Assembly (NCBI GenBank): GCA_905372875.1
Contig: CAJPQU010000098.1
Location: forward strand, 1-7,238
Direction: 5' to 3'
From: an uncultured Schwartzia sp.
GTDB lineage: Bacteria; Bacillota; Negativicutes; Selenomonadales; Selenomonadaceae
DNA: 7,238 nucleotides
Below the pieces are notes generated by a model that was given only the letters and a program-made list of their open reading frames with translations, made no database searches and was not told where the DNA came from. Of the stretch, positions 1-6,194 are shown in pieces; position 1 is the first letter of the stretch, and each line of letters starts with the position of its first letter. The position numbers and the translations under genes were made by a program.

Positions 1-159
1 ATTCGCAAGCATGTGGAAGATACAGTCGCCGAACTGCTGTTGGCGAAAAAATTCCAGGCGGGAGATACCGTTTATATTCGAAAGACCGATGGCAAGTTAG
101 ACTTTGTAAAGAAGGGCGAGGGACGAAAAGAGGAAAAGTATGCGGCCGCAAAGAAATAA
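1..159 (+). CDS. clpC: Clp ATPase C-terminal fragment, probably ClpC (5' end outside window)
   Basis: Only the last 52 codons are present, open at the left edge and ending in TAA. The peptide begins IRKHVEDTVAELLLAKKF and continues QAGDTVYIRK, which matches the end of the C-terminal small (D2-small) subdomain of Clp/Hsp100 unfoldases; ClpC of Bacillus has a closely similar RAIQKHVEDRLSEELL stretch there. ClpC is a cytoplasmic AAA+ unfoldase that feeds substrates to ClpP. The D2-small subdomain helps form the hexamer. The last 15 or so residues (GEGRKEEKYAAAKK) are a charged, lysine-rich tail with no recognised motif. Its position directly before radA supports ClpC over ClpB or ClpE, since clpC-radA is a common order in Firmicutes. 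The Walker motifs lie outside the window, so the assignment rests on this short piece and on context. Confidence 0.85.
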   Translation: MRKHVEDTVAELLLAKKFQAGDTVYIRKTDGKLDFVKKGEGRKEEKYAAAKK

Positions 160-319
160 GCTGGCAATCCGGGGGATTGGCGCGGCGGCAGGAAATTTTT
201 TCTTCAATTTTGCGGCGGCTGTTTTTTGGCTTTTTCGTTGGCTGGGGCGCGGTGTGTTAGGCGGGCTAAGGAGAATTTTCGTTGGAAGTAACGCAAAGAA
301 TAAGATGGAAGGCGCTTAG
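140..319 (+). CDS. Hypothetical 59-residue basic small membrane-like protein
   Basis: I do not recognise this ORF. It starts with ATG inside the last 20 bases of clpC in another frame and ends with TAG. GAGG at 130-133 lies 6 bases before the ATG, an excellent ribosome binding site, which suggests translational coupling to clpC. The product opens with a basic segment (MRPQRNKLAIR), then has a hydrophobic aromatic stretch at residues 13-35 (GIGAAAGNFFFNFAAAVFWL and following), then a basic glycine-rich part (GRGVLGGLRRIF) and a polar tail. This could be a single membrane-spanning or membrane-surface amphipathic peptide. It fills most of the clpC-radA gap. It could still be chance: it is short and I know of no family. 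The ribosome binding site and sensible composition favour a real gene. Confidence 0.5.
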   Translation: MRPQRNKLAIRGIGAAAGNFFFNFAAAVFWLFRWLGRGVLGGLRRIFVGSNAKNKMEGA

Positions 320-391
320 GATAAGAGGAAATAGAGCCGCTGAGAGGCACGATTATCGCGTTATTTTCGGTCGAGGTTAAGCGGAGAGAAA

Positions 392-402
392 GGGGAAGGG
401 TG
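392..402 (+). promoter_or_regulatory. radA ribosome binding site that decides the start
   Basis: GGGG at 392-395 lies 7 bases before ATG 403 but only 4 before the in-frame GTG at 400. Family members begin with M-A-K/R directly before the zinc finger, so ATG 403 is the better start and GTG 400 adds a spurious extra methionine. Confidence 0.65.
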
Positions 403-1773
403 ATGGCGAAGCGAAAGACAGTATATGTCTGCCAGTCCTGCGGCTATGATTCGGCAAAGTGGCTGGGACGCTGCCCGGGCTGCGGGGGGTGGAACACACT
501 CATAGAGGAGGCAGCAGCGCCAGCGCGGGAAACGAAAGGACTGCGGCTCGGCCTCTCCGCGGCTTTGCCGCCGCAGCCCATCGCTGAGGTGGAGACGGAG
601 GATTTGCCACGCTTTTCCACGGGTTCGGAGGAACTGGATCGTGTGCTGGGAGGAGGGGTCATTCCCGGCTCCATGGTTCTCATTGTCGGGGATCCGGGAG
701 TGGGAAAATCCAGCCTGACCCTTCGAGTGGCGGCCTCGGTGGCACAAAAAGAGAGGCCGGTTCTCTATGTTACCGGGGAAGAAAGCACGCGGCAGATACG
801 GATGCGGGCCGATCGCCTCGGCGCTTTGGCAGAGCAGCTTTATGTCGTCAGCGAAACAAACCTTGATACCATTGTACAGCATATCGAGAAAATCAAGCCG
901 GTGCTCGTCATTATTGATTCCATTCAGACCGTCTTTCGGCCTGATCTGGAGAGTGCACCAGGCAGCGTGAGCCAAGTACGGGAATCGAGTGTAGAGCTTT
1001 TGCGGGTGGCGAAAACCGATGGCATTGCCGCTTTTGTCATCGGCCATGTTACAAAAGACGGCAGCCTCGCCGGTCCACGGGTATTGGAGCATATCGTGGA
1101 TACGGTACTGTTTTTTGAAGGAGAGAAGAATGCGGAGTACCGTGTGCTTCGCGCTGTCAAGAATCGTTTCGGCAGTACCAATGAGATGGGACTGTTCGAG
1201 ATGCGGGACATGGGGCTCAAGGACGTGCCGGATGCGTCAAAACTCTTCCTCTCGGAGCGGGGGGCGGATACGGGAGCGGTGATCATCCCTACGGTGGAAG
1301 GGACGCGTCCGCTGCTCGTCGAATTGCAGGCGTTAGTGGCTAATACCCCCTATGTGCCGCCGCGGCGTACCTCGGACGCGGTGGATATTAAGCGTATACA
1401 GCTCCTCTTAGCGGTTTTGGAAAAGCGTGTTCATTTGCCGCTGGGGGCCTGCGATGTTTACGTCAAGGCGGCAGGGGGCATCCACATCGACGAACCGGCG
1501 GCGGACCTTGGTCTTTGTGTGGCGATGACATCCAGCTTTGCCGGGCGGCGGCCACGAGCGCAGAGCATTGTCTTTGGCGAAGTAGGGCTTTCGGGAGAAG
1601 TACGGGCCGTCAGCCAGGCGGAGCTGCGCATTAAAGAAGCGGCACGATTGGGATTCAAGACGGCAATTCTGCCGGAAAAAAACGCCCGGCAGCTAAAAAA
1701 CAGCGTGACGAATATTCAGCTTCTTCCTGCTGCTACGGTGGGTGATGCCTTAAAATTAGCCATGCCGCGGTAG
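403..1773 (+). CDS. radA: DNA repair protein RadA (Sms), branch-migration ATPase
   Basis: RadA/Sms is a cytoplasmic RecA-like ATPase that helps process recombination intermediates and extends strand exchange as a hexameric branch-migration motor. All hallmark parts are visible in this 456-residue product, a normal length. An N-terminal four-cysteine zinc finger uses C10, C13, C24 and C27. Walker A is GDPGVGKSS at 96-104. Walker B is VLVIID at 167-172. The RadA-specific KNRFG motif is at 253-257. The C-terminal Lon-protease-like domain (about 290-456) has GGIHIDEPAADL at 358-369, where the Lon catalytic serine context is absent, so it is expected to be non-proteolytic as in other RadA proteins. 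It follows clpC and the small ORF on the same strand with no clear terminator between, so co-transcription is likely. No clear own promoter was seen. disA, frequently the next gene in Bacilli, is not here. Confidence 0.97.
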   Translation: MAKRKTVYVCQSCGYDSAKWLGRCPGCGGWNTLIEEAAAPARETKGLRLGLSAALPPQPIAEVETEDLPRFSTGSEELDRVLGGGVIPGSMVLIVGDPGVGKSSLTLRVAASVAQKERPVLYVTGEESTRQIRMRADRLGALAEQLYVVSETNLDTIVQHIEKIKPVLVIIDSIQTVFRPDLESAPGSVSQVRESSVELLRVAKTDGIAAFVIGHVTKDGSLAGPRVLEHIVDTVLFFEGEKNAEYRVLRAVKNRFGSTNEMGLFEMRDMGLKDVPDASKLFLSERGADTGAVIIPTVEGTRPLLVELQALVANTPYVPPRRTSDAVDIKRIQLLLAVLEKRVHLPLGACDVYVKAAGGIHIDEPAADLGLCVAMTSSFAGRRPRAQSIVFGEVGLSGEVRAVSQAELRIKEAARLGFKTAILPEKNARQLKNSVTNIQLLPAATVGDALKLAMPR

Positions 1774-1823
1774 GAAAGCTGAGCAGCGGGTCGGGCGGGG
1801 GAAAGATTTTTCCTTCGGGCACG

Positions 1824-1837
1824 GTCGTAGGTACGAC
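1824..1837. repeat. Perfect palindromic element GTCGTA-GG-TACGAC
   Basis: Two 6-base arms, GTCGTA and TACGAC, are exact inverted repeats around GG. The element ends 13 bases before the -35 box of the glmS promoter. That position and the two-fold symmetry suit a binding site for a dimeric regulator, but the arms are short and no known operator is recognised. Confidence 0.4.
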
Positions 1838-1850
1838 AGGGACAAAAGAC

Positions 1851-1879
1851 TTGACGAACGGCGGAGGATACATTAGAAT
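1851..1879 (+). promoter_or_regulatory. Sigma-A type promoter of glmS
   Basis: TTGACG at 1851-1856 and TAGAAT at 1874-1879 are separated by exactly 17 bases, each one mismatch from the housekeeping consensus. Transcription should begin near 1886, giving a leader of about 80 nt before glmS. No good terminator lies between radA and this promoter, so read-through from radA may add to glmS expression. Confidence 0.8.
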
Positions 1880-1887
1880 AAGGGCGG

Positions 1888-1918
1888 AGAGCAAAGGGGC
1901 AGGGCGCTTCTTTGCTCT
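1888..1918 (+). promoter_or_regulatory. Strong stem-loop at the 5' end of the glmS leader
   Basis: AGAGCAAAG (1888-1896) pairs perfectly with CTTTGCTCT (1910-1918). Two G-U and two G-C pairs extend the stem inward to a 5-base loop at 1901-1905, giving a 13-bp stem. It starts within a few bases of the predicted transcription start and is not followed by a T-run, so it is not a terminator. A 5'-terminal hairpin could protect the mRNA or bind a regulator. The role is inferred; the pairing is seen directly. Confidence 0.6.
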
Positions 1919-1966
1919 GTTTATGTTGACCGAAGGAAAGCGACAGGTCTTTATGGAGGGTACGCT

Positions 1967-3796
1967 ATGTGTGGCATTGTTGGTTATGTCGGAGACGGAA
2001 AGGCTGCCGAGTTTTTGCTGGCGGGGCTTTCCCGGCTGGAATACAGGGGGTATGATTCCTCCGGCATCGCTGTCCATGATGGGAAAAATATTTGCGTGGA
2101 GAAGAGTGTCGGGCGGTTGGCGGAGCTGAAGGCAAAGTTAGACGGCCGTATGCCGGCAGGCTCTTTAGGAATCGGGCACACCCGCTGGGCGACTCATGGG
2201 CGTCCGTCGGATGTGAACGCGCATCCTCACACGGACTGTACAGGAGATTTTGCCGTTGTGCATAACGGGATTATTGAAAATTTTCTGCCCCTTAAGGAAG
2301 CGCTTTTAGAAAAGGGTCATGTGTTTAAATCCGAAACGGATACGGAAGTATTGGCACATCTTTTGGAAGAGGTGTACGAGGGAGATTTTGAAGCGGCAGT
2401 GCGGGAAGTGCTGCACCGTGTCGAGGGTTCCTATGCACTGGTGTTTCTTTCTCGCCGTGACCCGGATCGTCTGATCTGCTCGAAACAGGACAATCCCTTA
2501 GTCATCGGTTTAGGGCAGGGGGAGAACTTTATTGCCTCCGATATTCCTGCCATCATTGATCGCACGCGGCGGACGTACATTTTGGCCGATGGGGAGATCG
2601 CCGTGGTGAAGAAAGATGCGGTTACGATGATGAATCGGACCGGAGAGCGGATTGACAAAAGGGTGTTCGAGGTCAATTGGAACGCGGAAGCGGCAGAGAA
2701 GGGCGGCTACGAACATTTCATGCTCAAGGAGATTCATGAGCAGCCAAAAGCGGTTCGCGCGACACTGTCCTCTCGGCTGGCGAAGGATGACAGCGCCGTG
2801 GTGTTGGATGAACTGAAATGGGATACATCATTCCTAAACAATATCCATCATATCTTTATCGTCGCCTGCGGTACGGCGTATCACGCCGGGCTGGTGGGGA
2901 AATATTATATCGAGAAGATGGCCCGCATTCCGGTGGAGTGCGATATTGCATCGGAATTTCGCTACCGGTCTCCCATTGTGGACGAACATACTTTGACCAT
3001 CGTCATCAGCCAGTCCGGTGAGACCATCGATACACTGGCGGCACTGAAGGAGGCCAAGCGCCTTGGGGCGAAGACCTTAGCGGTGACGAATGTCGTGGGA
3101 TCCTCCATCGCCCGGGAAGCGGATCAGGTTGTCTATACCTGGGCTGGACCGGAGATCGCCGTCGCGTCGACGAAAGCCTACACGACCCAGCTTATCGTCA
3201 TGCTGCTGCTGGGCCTTTACATGGCGGGGATTAAAAAATCCTTGCCAGCGGCACGGATTGAGGCATTGATCCGCGCTGTACGCCGTATTCCTGAAGAGAT
3301 CAGTGCGACGCTGGAAGATGTCGATCCCATTAAGACTTTTGCCCGGCAGTATGGATTCAATGAAGATGTGTTTTTTATCGGGCGTTCCTTAGACTATGAT
3401 GTGGCGCTGGAAGGCTCTTTGAAGCTCAAGGAAATCAGCTATATCCACGCGGAAGCTTATGCTGCCGGAGAGTTAAAGCACGGTACGCTGGCGCTTATCG
3501 TAGATGGGGTACCGGTCATTGCCCTGGCGACGCAAAAGAGCGTCTATGAAAAGACGCTTTCCAATATCAAAGAGGTCAAGGCACGGGACGCAGTGGTTAT
3601 CGGTATCGCGGCGGCAAATGATACCGAACTTGAAAAATACGCCGATCATGTCATCAAGGTGCCGGAAACGGATGAAATGCTCATCCCGCTCTTGGCGGTG
3701 GTGCCGTTACAGCTTTTGGCTTACTACGCGGCGCTGACCCGGGGCTGCGATGTAGATAAACCACGTAATTTAGCGAAATCTGTTACTGTAGAATAG
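1967..3796 (+). CDS. glmS: Glutamine--fructose-6-phosphate aminotransferase (isomerizing)
   Basis: GlmS converts fructose-6-phosphate and glutamine to glucosamine-6-phosphate and glutamate, the committed step towards UDP-GlcNAc for peptidoglycan and other envelope sugars. It acts in the cytoplasm. At 609 residues it matches the family length of about 600-610. The start is fixed because Cys2, exposed after Met removal in MCGIVGYVG, is the glutaminase nucleophile; GGAGGG at 1955-1960 sits 6 bases upstream. The glutaminase domain covers about 2-220 with HTRWATHG from H71. Two SIS sugar-isomerase domains follow, with CGTAYHAG from C301, SQSGET at 348-353, and EGSLKLKE at 482-489 leading into the HAEAYAAGELKHG motif whose His505 corresponds to E. 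coli His504. The conserved DKPRNLAKSVTVE end is intact. It has its own promoter and a terminator directly after, so it is probably monocistronic. Confidence 0.98.
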   Translation: MCGIVGYVGDGKAAEFLLAGLSRLEYRGYDSSGIAVHDGKNICVEKSVGRLAELKAKLDGRMPAGSLGIGHTRWATHGRPSDVNAHPHTDCTGDFAVVHNGIIENFLPLKEALLEKGHVFKSETDTEVLAHLLEEVYEGDFEAAVREVLHRVEGSYALVFLSRRDPDRLICSKQDNPLVIGLGQGENFIASDIPAIIDRTRRTYILADGEIAVVKKDAVTMMNRTGERIDKRVFEVNWNAEAAEKGGYEHFMLKEIHEQPKAVRATLSSRLAKDDSAVVLDELKWDTSFLNNIHHIFIVACGTAYHAGLVGKYYIEKMARIPVECDIASEFRYRSPIVDEHTLTIVISQSGETIDTLAALKEAKRLGAKTLAVTNVVGSSIAREADQVVYTWAGPEIAVASTKAYTTQLIVMLLLGLYMAGIKKSLPAARIEALIRAVRRIPEEISATLEDVDPIKTFARQYGFNEDVFFIGRSLDYDVALEGSLKLKEISYIHAEAYAAGELKHGTLALIVDGVPVIALATQKSVYEKTLSNIKEVKARDAVVIGIAAANDTELEKYADHVIKVPETDEMLIPLLAVVPLQLLAYYAALTRGCDVDKPRNLAKSVTVE

Positions 3797-3847
3797 TGAT
3801 GCGGGGCACCGTAGATAATGTGTGGGTCAATAAGATAAATTTGTACG

Positions 3848-3879
3848 ACGCCTGTCCTATCGTAGGGCAGGCGTATTTT
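3848..3879 (+). terminator. Rho-independent terminator of glmS
   Basis: ACGCCTGTCC (3848-3857) pairs with GGGCAGGCGT (3865-3874), ten pairs with one T-G wobble, around loop TATCGTA. ATTTTC follows. The T-run is short but the stem is strong. It ends 13 bases before the guaB -35 box and so separates the two transcripts. Confidence 0.8.
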
Positions 3880-3892
3880 CACGGATCGTTTC

Positions 3893-3921
3893 TTGACAAA
3901 GCCACGCGGTTGTACTAAAAT
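3893..3921 (+). promoter_or_regulatory. Sigma-A type promoter of guaB
   Basis: A perfect TTGACA (3893-3898) and TAAAAT (3916-3921) are separated by 17 bases. Transcription should start near 3928, giving a leader of about 52 nt. That leader holds only a small GGGG-ATA-CCCC hairpin at 3937-3947 and is too short for a purine riboswitch. Confidence 0.88.
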
Positions 3922-3967
3922 AGCAAAAAATCAAGCGGGGATACCCCTCGGAAAATCCATGAGGAAA

Positions 3968-3979
3968 GAAGGAATTAGG
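3968..3979 (+). promoter_or_regulatory. guaB ribosome binding site that decides the start
   Basis: GAAGGA at 3968-3973 is 6 bases before ATG 3980. The in-frame TTG at 3893 is the first base of the -35 box, so it cannot be in the transcript. The in-frame ATG at 3959 would add seven residues and lacks a good site. Family members begin MA-YY, which fits 3980. Confidence 0.8.
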
Positions 3980-5482
3980 ATGGCATTTTATTATGAAGAA
4001 CCGTCGCATACCTTTGGAGAATATCTCTTGGTGCCAGGGTATTCTTCCGATCAGTGCATCCCGGCTAACGTTCGGCTGACGACGCCCTTGGTAAAATTCC
4101 GGCAGGGAGAAGAGCCGTCGTTGTCCCTCAATATTCCCATGGTATCAGCCATCATGCAGGCTGTGTCCGACGATCACATGGCAGTCGCTCTGGCCCGGGA
4201 GGGCGGCATCTCGTTTATCTATGGCTCCCAGACAGTGGAAGATCAGGCCCAGATGGTGAAGCGGGTCAAGAGTTTCAAATCGGGTTTTGTGTCCAGTGAT
4301 TCCAATATCCGTCTCACAACGACGCTGGGAGAAGTGATTGCCTTGAAAGAACAAACGGGACACTCGACCATGGCGGTCACCGAGGACGGAACGGCGACGG
4401 GAAAGCTCCTTGGCATCGTCACCAGCCGGGATTATCGCGTTACCCGCATGTCATTGGACACGCCGGTGTCGAATTTTATGACGCCCTTTGAAAAGCTCAT
4501 TTACGCCGATGCGGATACTTCACTGACGCAGGCCAATGATATCATCTGGGAGCGCAAACTCAACATGCTGCCCTTAGTGGATGAACATCGGCGGCTCCGT
4601 TACATGGTCTTTCGCAAGGATTATACGGAAGATAAGGAATATGAACATCAGTTCATTGACGCGGATAAACGCTATCGGGTAGGGGCAGGCATCAATACCC
4701 GCGATTATGCGGATCGGGTTCCGGCGCTTTTAGACGCCGGGGTGGATGCCCTCTGCATTGATTCTTCGGAAGGTTACTCGGAATGGCAGAAGATCACCCT
4801 TGACTATATCCACAAGAAATTTGGTCCTGAGGTCAAGGTGGGTGCGGGAAACGTCGTGGATCGGGAGGGATTCCTGTTCTTGGCGAAAGCAGGGGCTGAT
4901 TTCGTGAAGGTGGGGATCGGCGGCGGCTCCATTTGCATTACCCGAGAGACGAAGGGAATTGGCCGCGGGCAGGCCACGGCACTCATTGATGTCTGCGCGG
5001 CCCGGGATGACTACTATAAGGAAACGGGCATTTATGTCCCCGTTTGCTCGGACGGCGGCATTGTTCACGACTATCACATCACCCTGGCGCTGGCCATGGG
5101 AGCGGATTTCCTCATGCTGGGACGCTATTTCTCCCGTTTCGACGAAAGCCCCACGGATAAAGTCAAGATCAATGGCACGTTCTACAAGGAATATTGGGGA
5201 GAAGGCTCCAATCGTGCGCGCAACTGGCAGCGTTATGACTTAGGTGGCGACCGCAAACTCTCCTTTGAAGAGGGCGTCGATTCCTATGTCCCCTATGCCG
5301 GGCCGCTCCACGACAATATTGGCATCACCCTGAGCAAAGTGCGCTCCACCATGTGCAACTGCGGCGCTCTCACCATCAAGGAATTGCAGGAGAAAGCCAA
5401 ACTCACACTGGTTTCTTCTGTCAGCATCGTGGAGGGCGGTTCCCACGACGTTATCCTCCGGGATAAATTCTCCGCACGGTAA
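3980..5482 (+). CDS. guaB: IMP dehydrogenase, divergent Tritrichomonas-type clade
   Basis: IMP dehydrogenase oxidises IMP to XMP with NAD+, the rate-limiting step to GMP, in the cytoplasm. The product is 500 residues: a TIM barrel interrupted by a tandem CBS (Bateman) module at about 105-216. The catalytic cysteine is C319 in GGGSICITRE. The mobile-flap Arg-Tyr pair is R418-Y419 in NWQRYDLGG. D261 (CIDSSEGYSEWQ) and D358 (CSDGGIVHDYH) are the expected NAD/IMP-binding acids. The sequence departs from the E. coli/Bacillus type (GPGSICTTR, DTAHGH) and instead closely resembles, from memory, the T. foetus enzyme (about 503 residues), with identical numbering for these residues. K310 and E431 match the residues known to make that enzyme poorly sensitive to mycophenolic acid. 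It is followed by a strong terminator and appears to be monocistronic. Confidence 0.97.
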   Translation: MAFYYEEPSHTFGEYLLVPGYSSDQCIPANVRLTTPLVKFRQGEEPSLSLNIPMVSAIMQAVSDDHMAVALAREGGISFIYGSQTVEDQAQMVKRVKSFKSGFVSSDSNIRLTTTLGEVIALKEQTGHSTMAVTEDGTATGKLLGIVTSRDYRVTRMSLDTPVSNFMTPFEKLIYADADTSLTQANDIIWERKLNMLPLVDEHRRLRYMVFRKDYTEDKEYEHQFIDADKRYRVGAGINTRDYADRVPALLDAGVDALCIDSSEGYSEWQKITLDYIHKKFGPEVKVGAGNVVDREGFLFLAKAGADFVKVGIGGGSICITRETKGIGRGQATALIDVCAARDDYYKETGIYVPVCSDGGIVHDYHITLALAMGADFLMLGRYFSRFDESPTDKVKINGTFYKEYWGEGSNRARNWQRYDLGGDRKLSFEEGVDSYVPYAGPLHDNIGITLSKVRSTMCNCGALTIKELQEKAKLTLVSSVSIVEGGSHDVILRDKFSAR

Positions 5483-5495
5483 GAATCATTTATAT

Positions 5496-5549
5496 AAAAA
5501 CAACCCTTTCTTCACTGGCTGGAATCTCCGGTGAGAAAGGGTTGTTTTT
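5496..5549. terminator. Bidirectional terminator between convergent guaB and the thioredoxin gene
   Basis: AAAAACAACCCTTTCT (from 5496) pairs with AGAAAGGGTTGTTTTT (to 5549), and after a single bulged T at 5512 the stem continues as CACTGG/CCGGTG with one T-G pair. The loop is 5519-5527. The A-tract on the left and T-tract on the right give a T-run after the stem on either strand, so it can end both transcripts. Confidence 0.92.
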
Positions 5550-5584
5550 GTTATGGCCTGTGTTTGCTTGTTTGATGTGGTTTT

Positions 5585-6100
5585 TTAGAGGGCGGCACTG
5601 ATAAAAGCGTCCAATTCCTCCTCCGTCATGCCGCCGAGGTGCTGGGCGATGATTTCGCCGCCGGGGGCGATCATCATGGAGATAGGGATGGCGTCGATAT
5701 GATAGGCTTGAGAGATGGCCATTTCGTCGCCGTAGTAGAAGGGGAGCTGAAGATCCGCGCCGCGTCCCTGGGTAAAGCTCTTGGCATCGTCGGTAGAACC
5801 GTCGATGGAAACGGCGGCGAAATTGACGCGGTCGCCGTATTTCTGGTACATGGCGTCGATATGAGGCATTTCGCCGACGCAGGGAGGGCACCAAGAAGCC
5901 CAGAAGTTGAGGAAGAGAGGCTTGTCGGCTGATAGCGCCGCGATGGAGGTAGCGCTGTCGTCTCGAAGGTTCGTCAGGTCGGCATCAGGGGCTGCGGCAG
6001 CCTCGGCGACAGTAACCCCCGGTGAAGAGTCAAAGGGGATGGCCGCCGGGATGAAGGTGAGGGCGCTGGCCATGGCCATGGCGAAATAAAATTTTTTCAT
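5585..6100 (-). CDS. Exported TlpA/ResA-like thioredoxin-fold protein
   Basis: This is a thiol-disulfide oxidoreductase predicted to work outside the cytoplasmic membrane. The 171-residue product starts with MKKFYFAMAMASALTF, a typical signal peptide with a hydrophobic core at about 4-21 and an alanine-rich stretch at 32-37 where cleavage or a linker may lie. No lipobox cysteine is present. The thioredoxin fold follows: FLNFWASWCPPC with catalytic C71 and C74, a VSIDGS strand near 97-102, and the cis-proline P139 in DAIPIS. WCPPC and the roughly 135-residue mature part fit the TlpA/ResA/AhpC-TSA redoxin group; whether it reduces or isomerises disulfides cannot be told. CCTCCT at 6109-6114 (AGGAGG on the coding strand) lies 8 bases before the ATG. 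It is the last gene of the minus-strand cassette, after the NapH-like protein that could supply its electrons. Confidence 0.93.
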   Translation of the reverse strand: MKKFYFAMAMASALTFIPAAIPFDSSPGVTVAEAAAAPDADLTNLRDDSATSIAALSADKPLFLNFWASWCPPCVGEMPHIDAMYQKYGDRVNFAAVSIDGSTDDAKSFTQGRGADLQLPFYYGDEMAISQAYHIDAIPISMMIAPGGEIIAQHLGGMTEEELDAFISAAL

Positions 6101-6131
6101 GATGTTTTCCTCCTATGTTGAGCGTTTTTTT

Positions 6132-6167
6132 ATAGACAGAGCGCGGCGGGTACCGCGTCTTTTCTAT
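6132..6167 (-). repeat. Imperfect hairpin in the gap before the thioredoxin gene
   Basis: In the 94-base space between the two minus-strand genes, CGCGG (6142-6146) and CCGCG (6153-6157) form a 5-bp stem around a 6-base loop. ATAGA (6132-6136) and TCTAT (6163-6167) can close an outer stem across a mostly mismatched region. In the direction of transcription no immediate T-run follows, so it is not a standard terminator. It may affect mRNA processing or the relative output of the two genes. The rest of the gap holds only the thioredoxin ribosome binding site; no convincing promoter was seen. Confidence 0.35.
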
Positions 6168-6194
6168 CTGGTAGATGTTTGAGGTAGAAGATGG

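Noticed and set aside
361..1092. Long open frame on the minus strand opposite radA (243 codons)
   Set aside because: It lies antisense to the clearly coding zinc-finger and Walker regions of radA, has no recognisable domain, and its composition is that of a mirror frame.
1774..1823. Terminator after radA
   Set aside because: Only weak pairings (GGAAA/TTTCC, GCTG/CAGC) are present, without a strong GC stem followed by a T-run.
1886..1966. glmS ribozyme
   Set aside because: The leader is too short and a GGGGCAGGG string at 1896-1904 is the only resemblance to the ribozyme; it falls in the hairpin stem and loop.
3893..3979. 29-residue N-terminal extension of IMP dehydrogenase
   Set aside because: Its TTG start is the -35 box of the guaB promoter, so it precedes the transcript; family members begin at the ATG at 3980.
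3928..3979. Purine or other riboswitch ahead of guaB
   Set aside because: Only about 52 nt are available, with one 4-bp hairpin; no aptamer core is recognisable.
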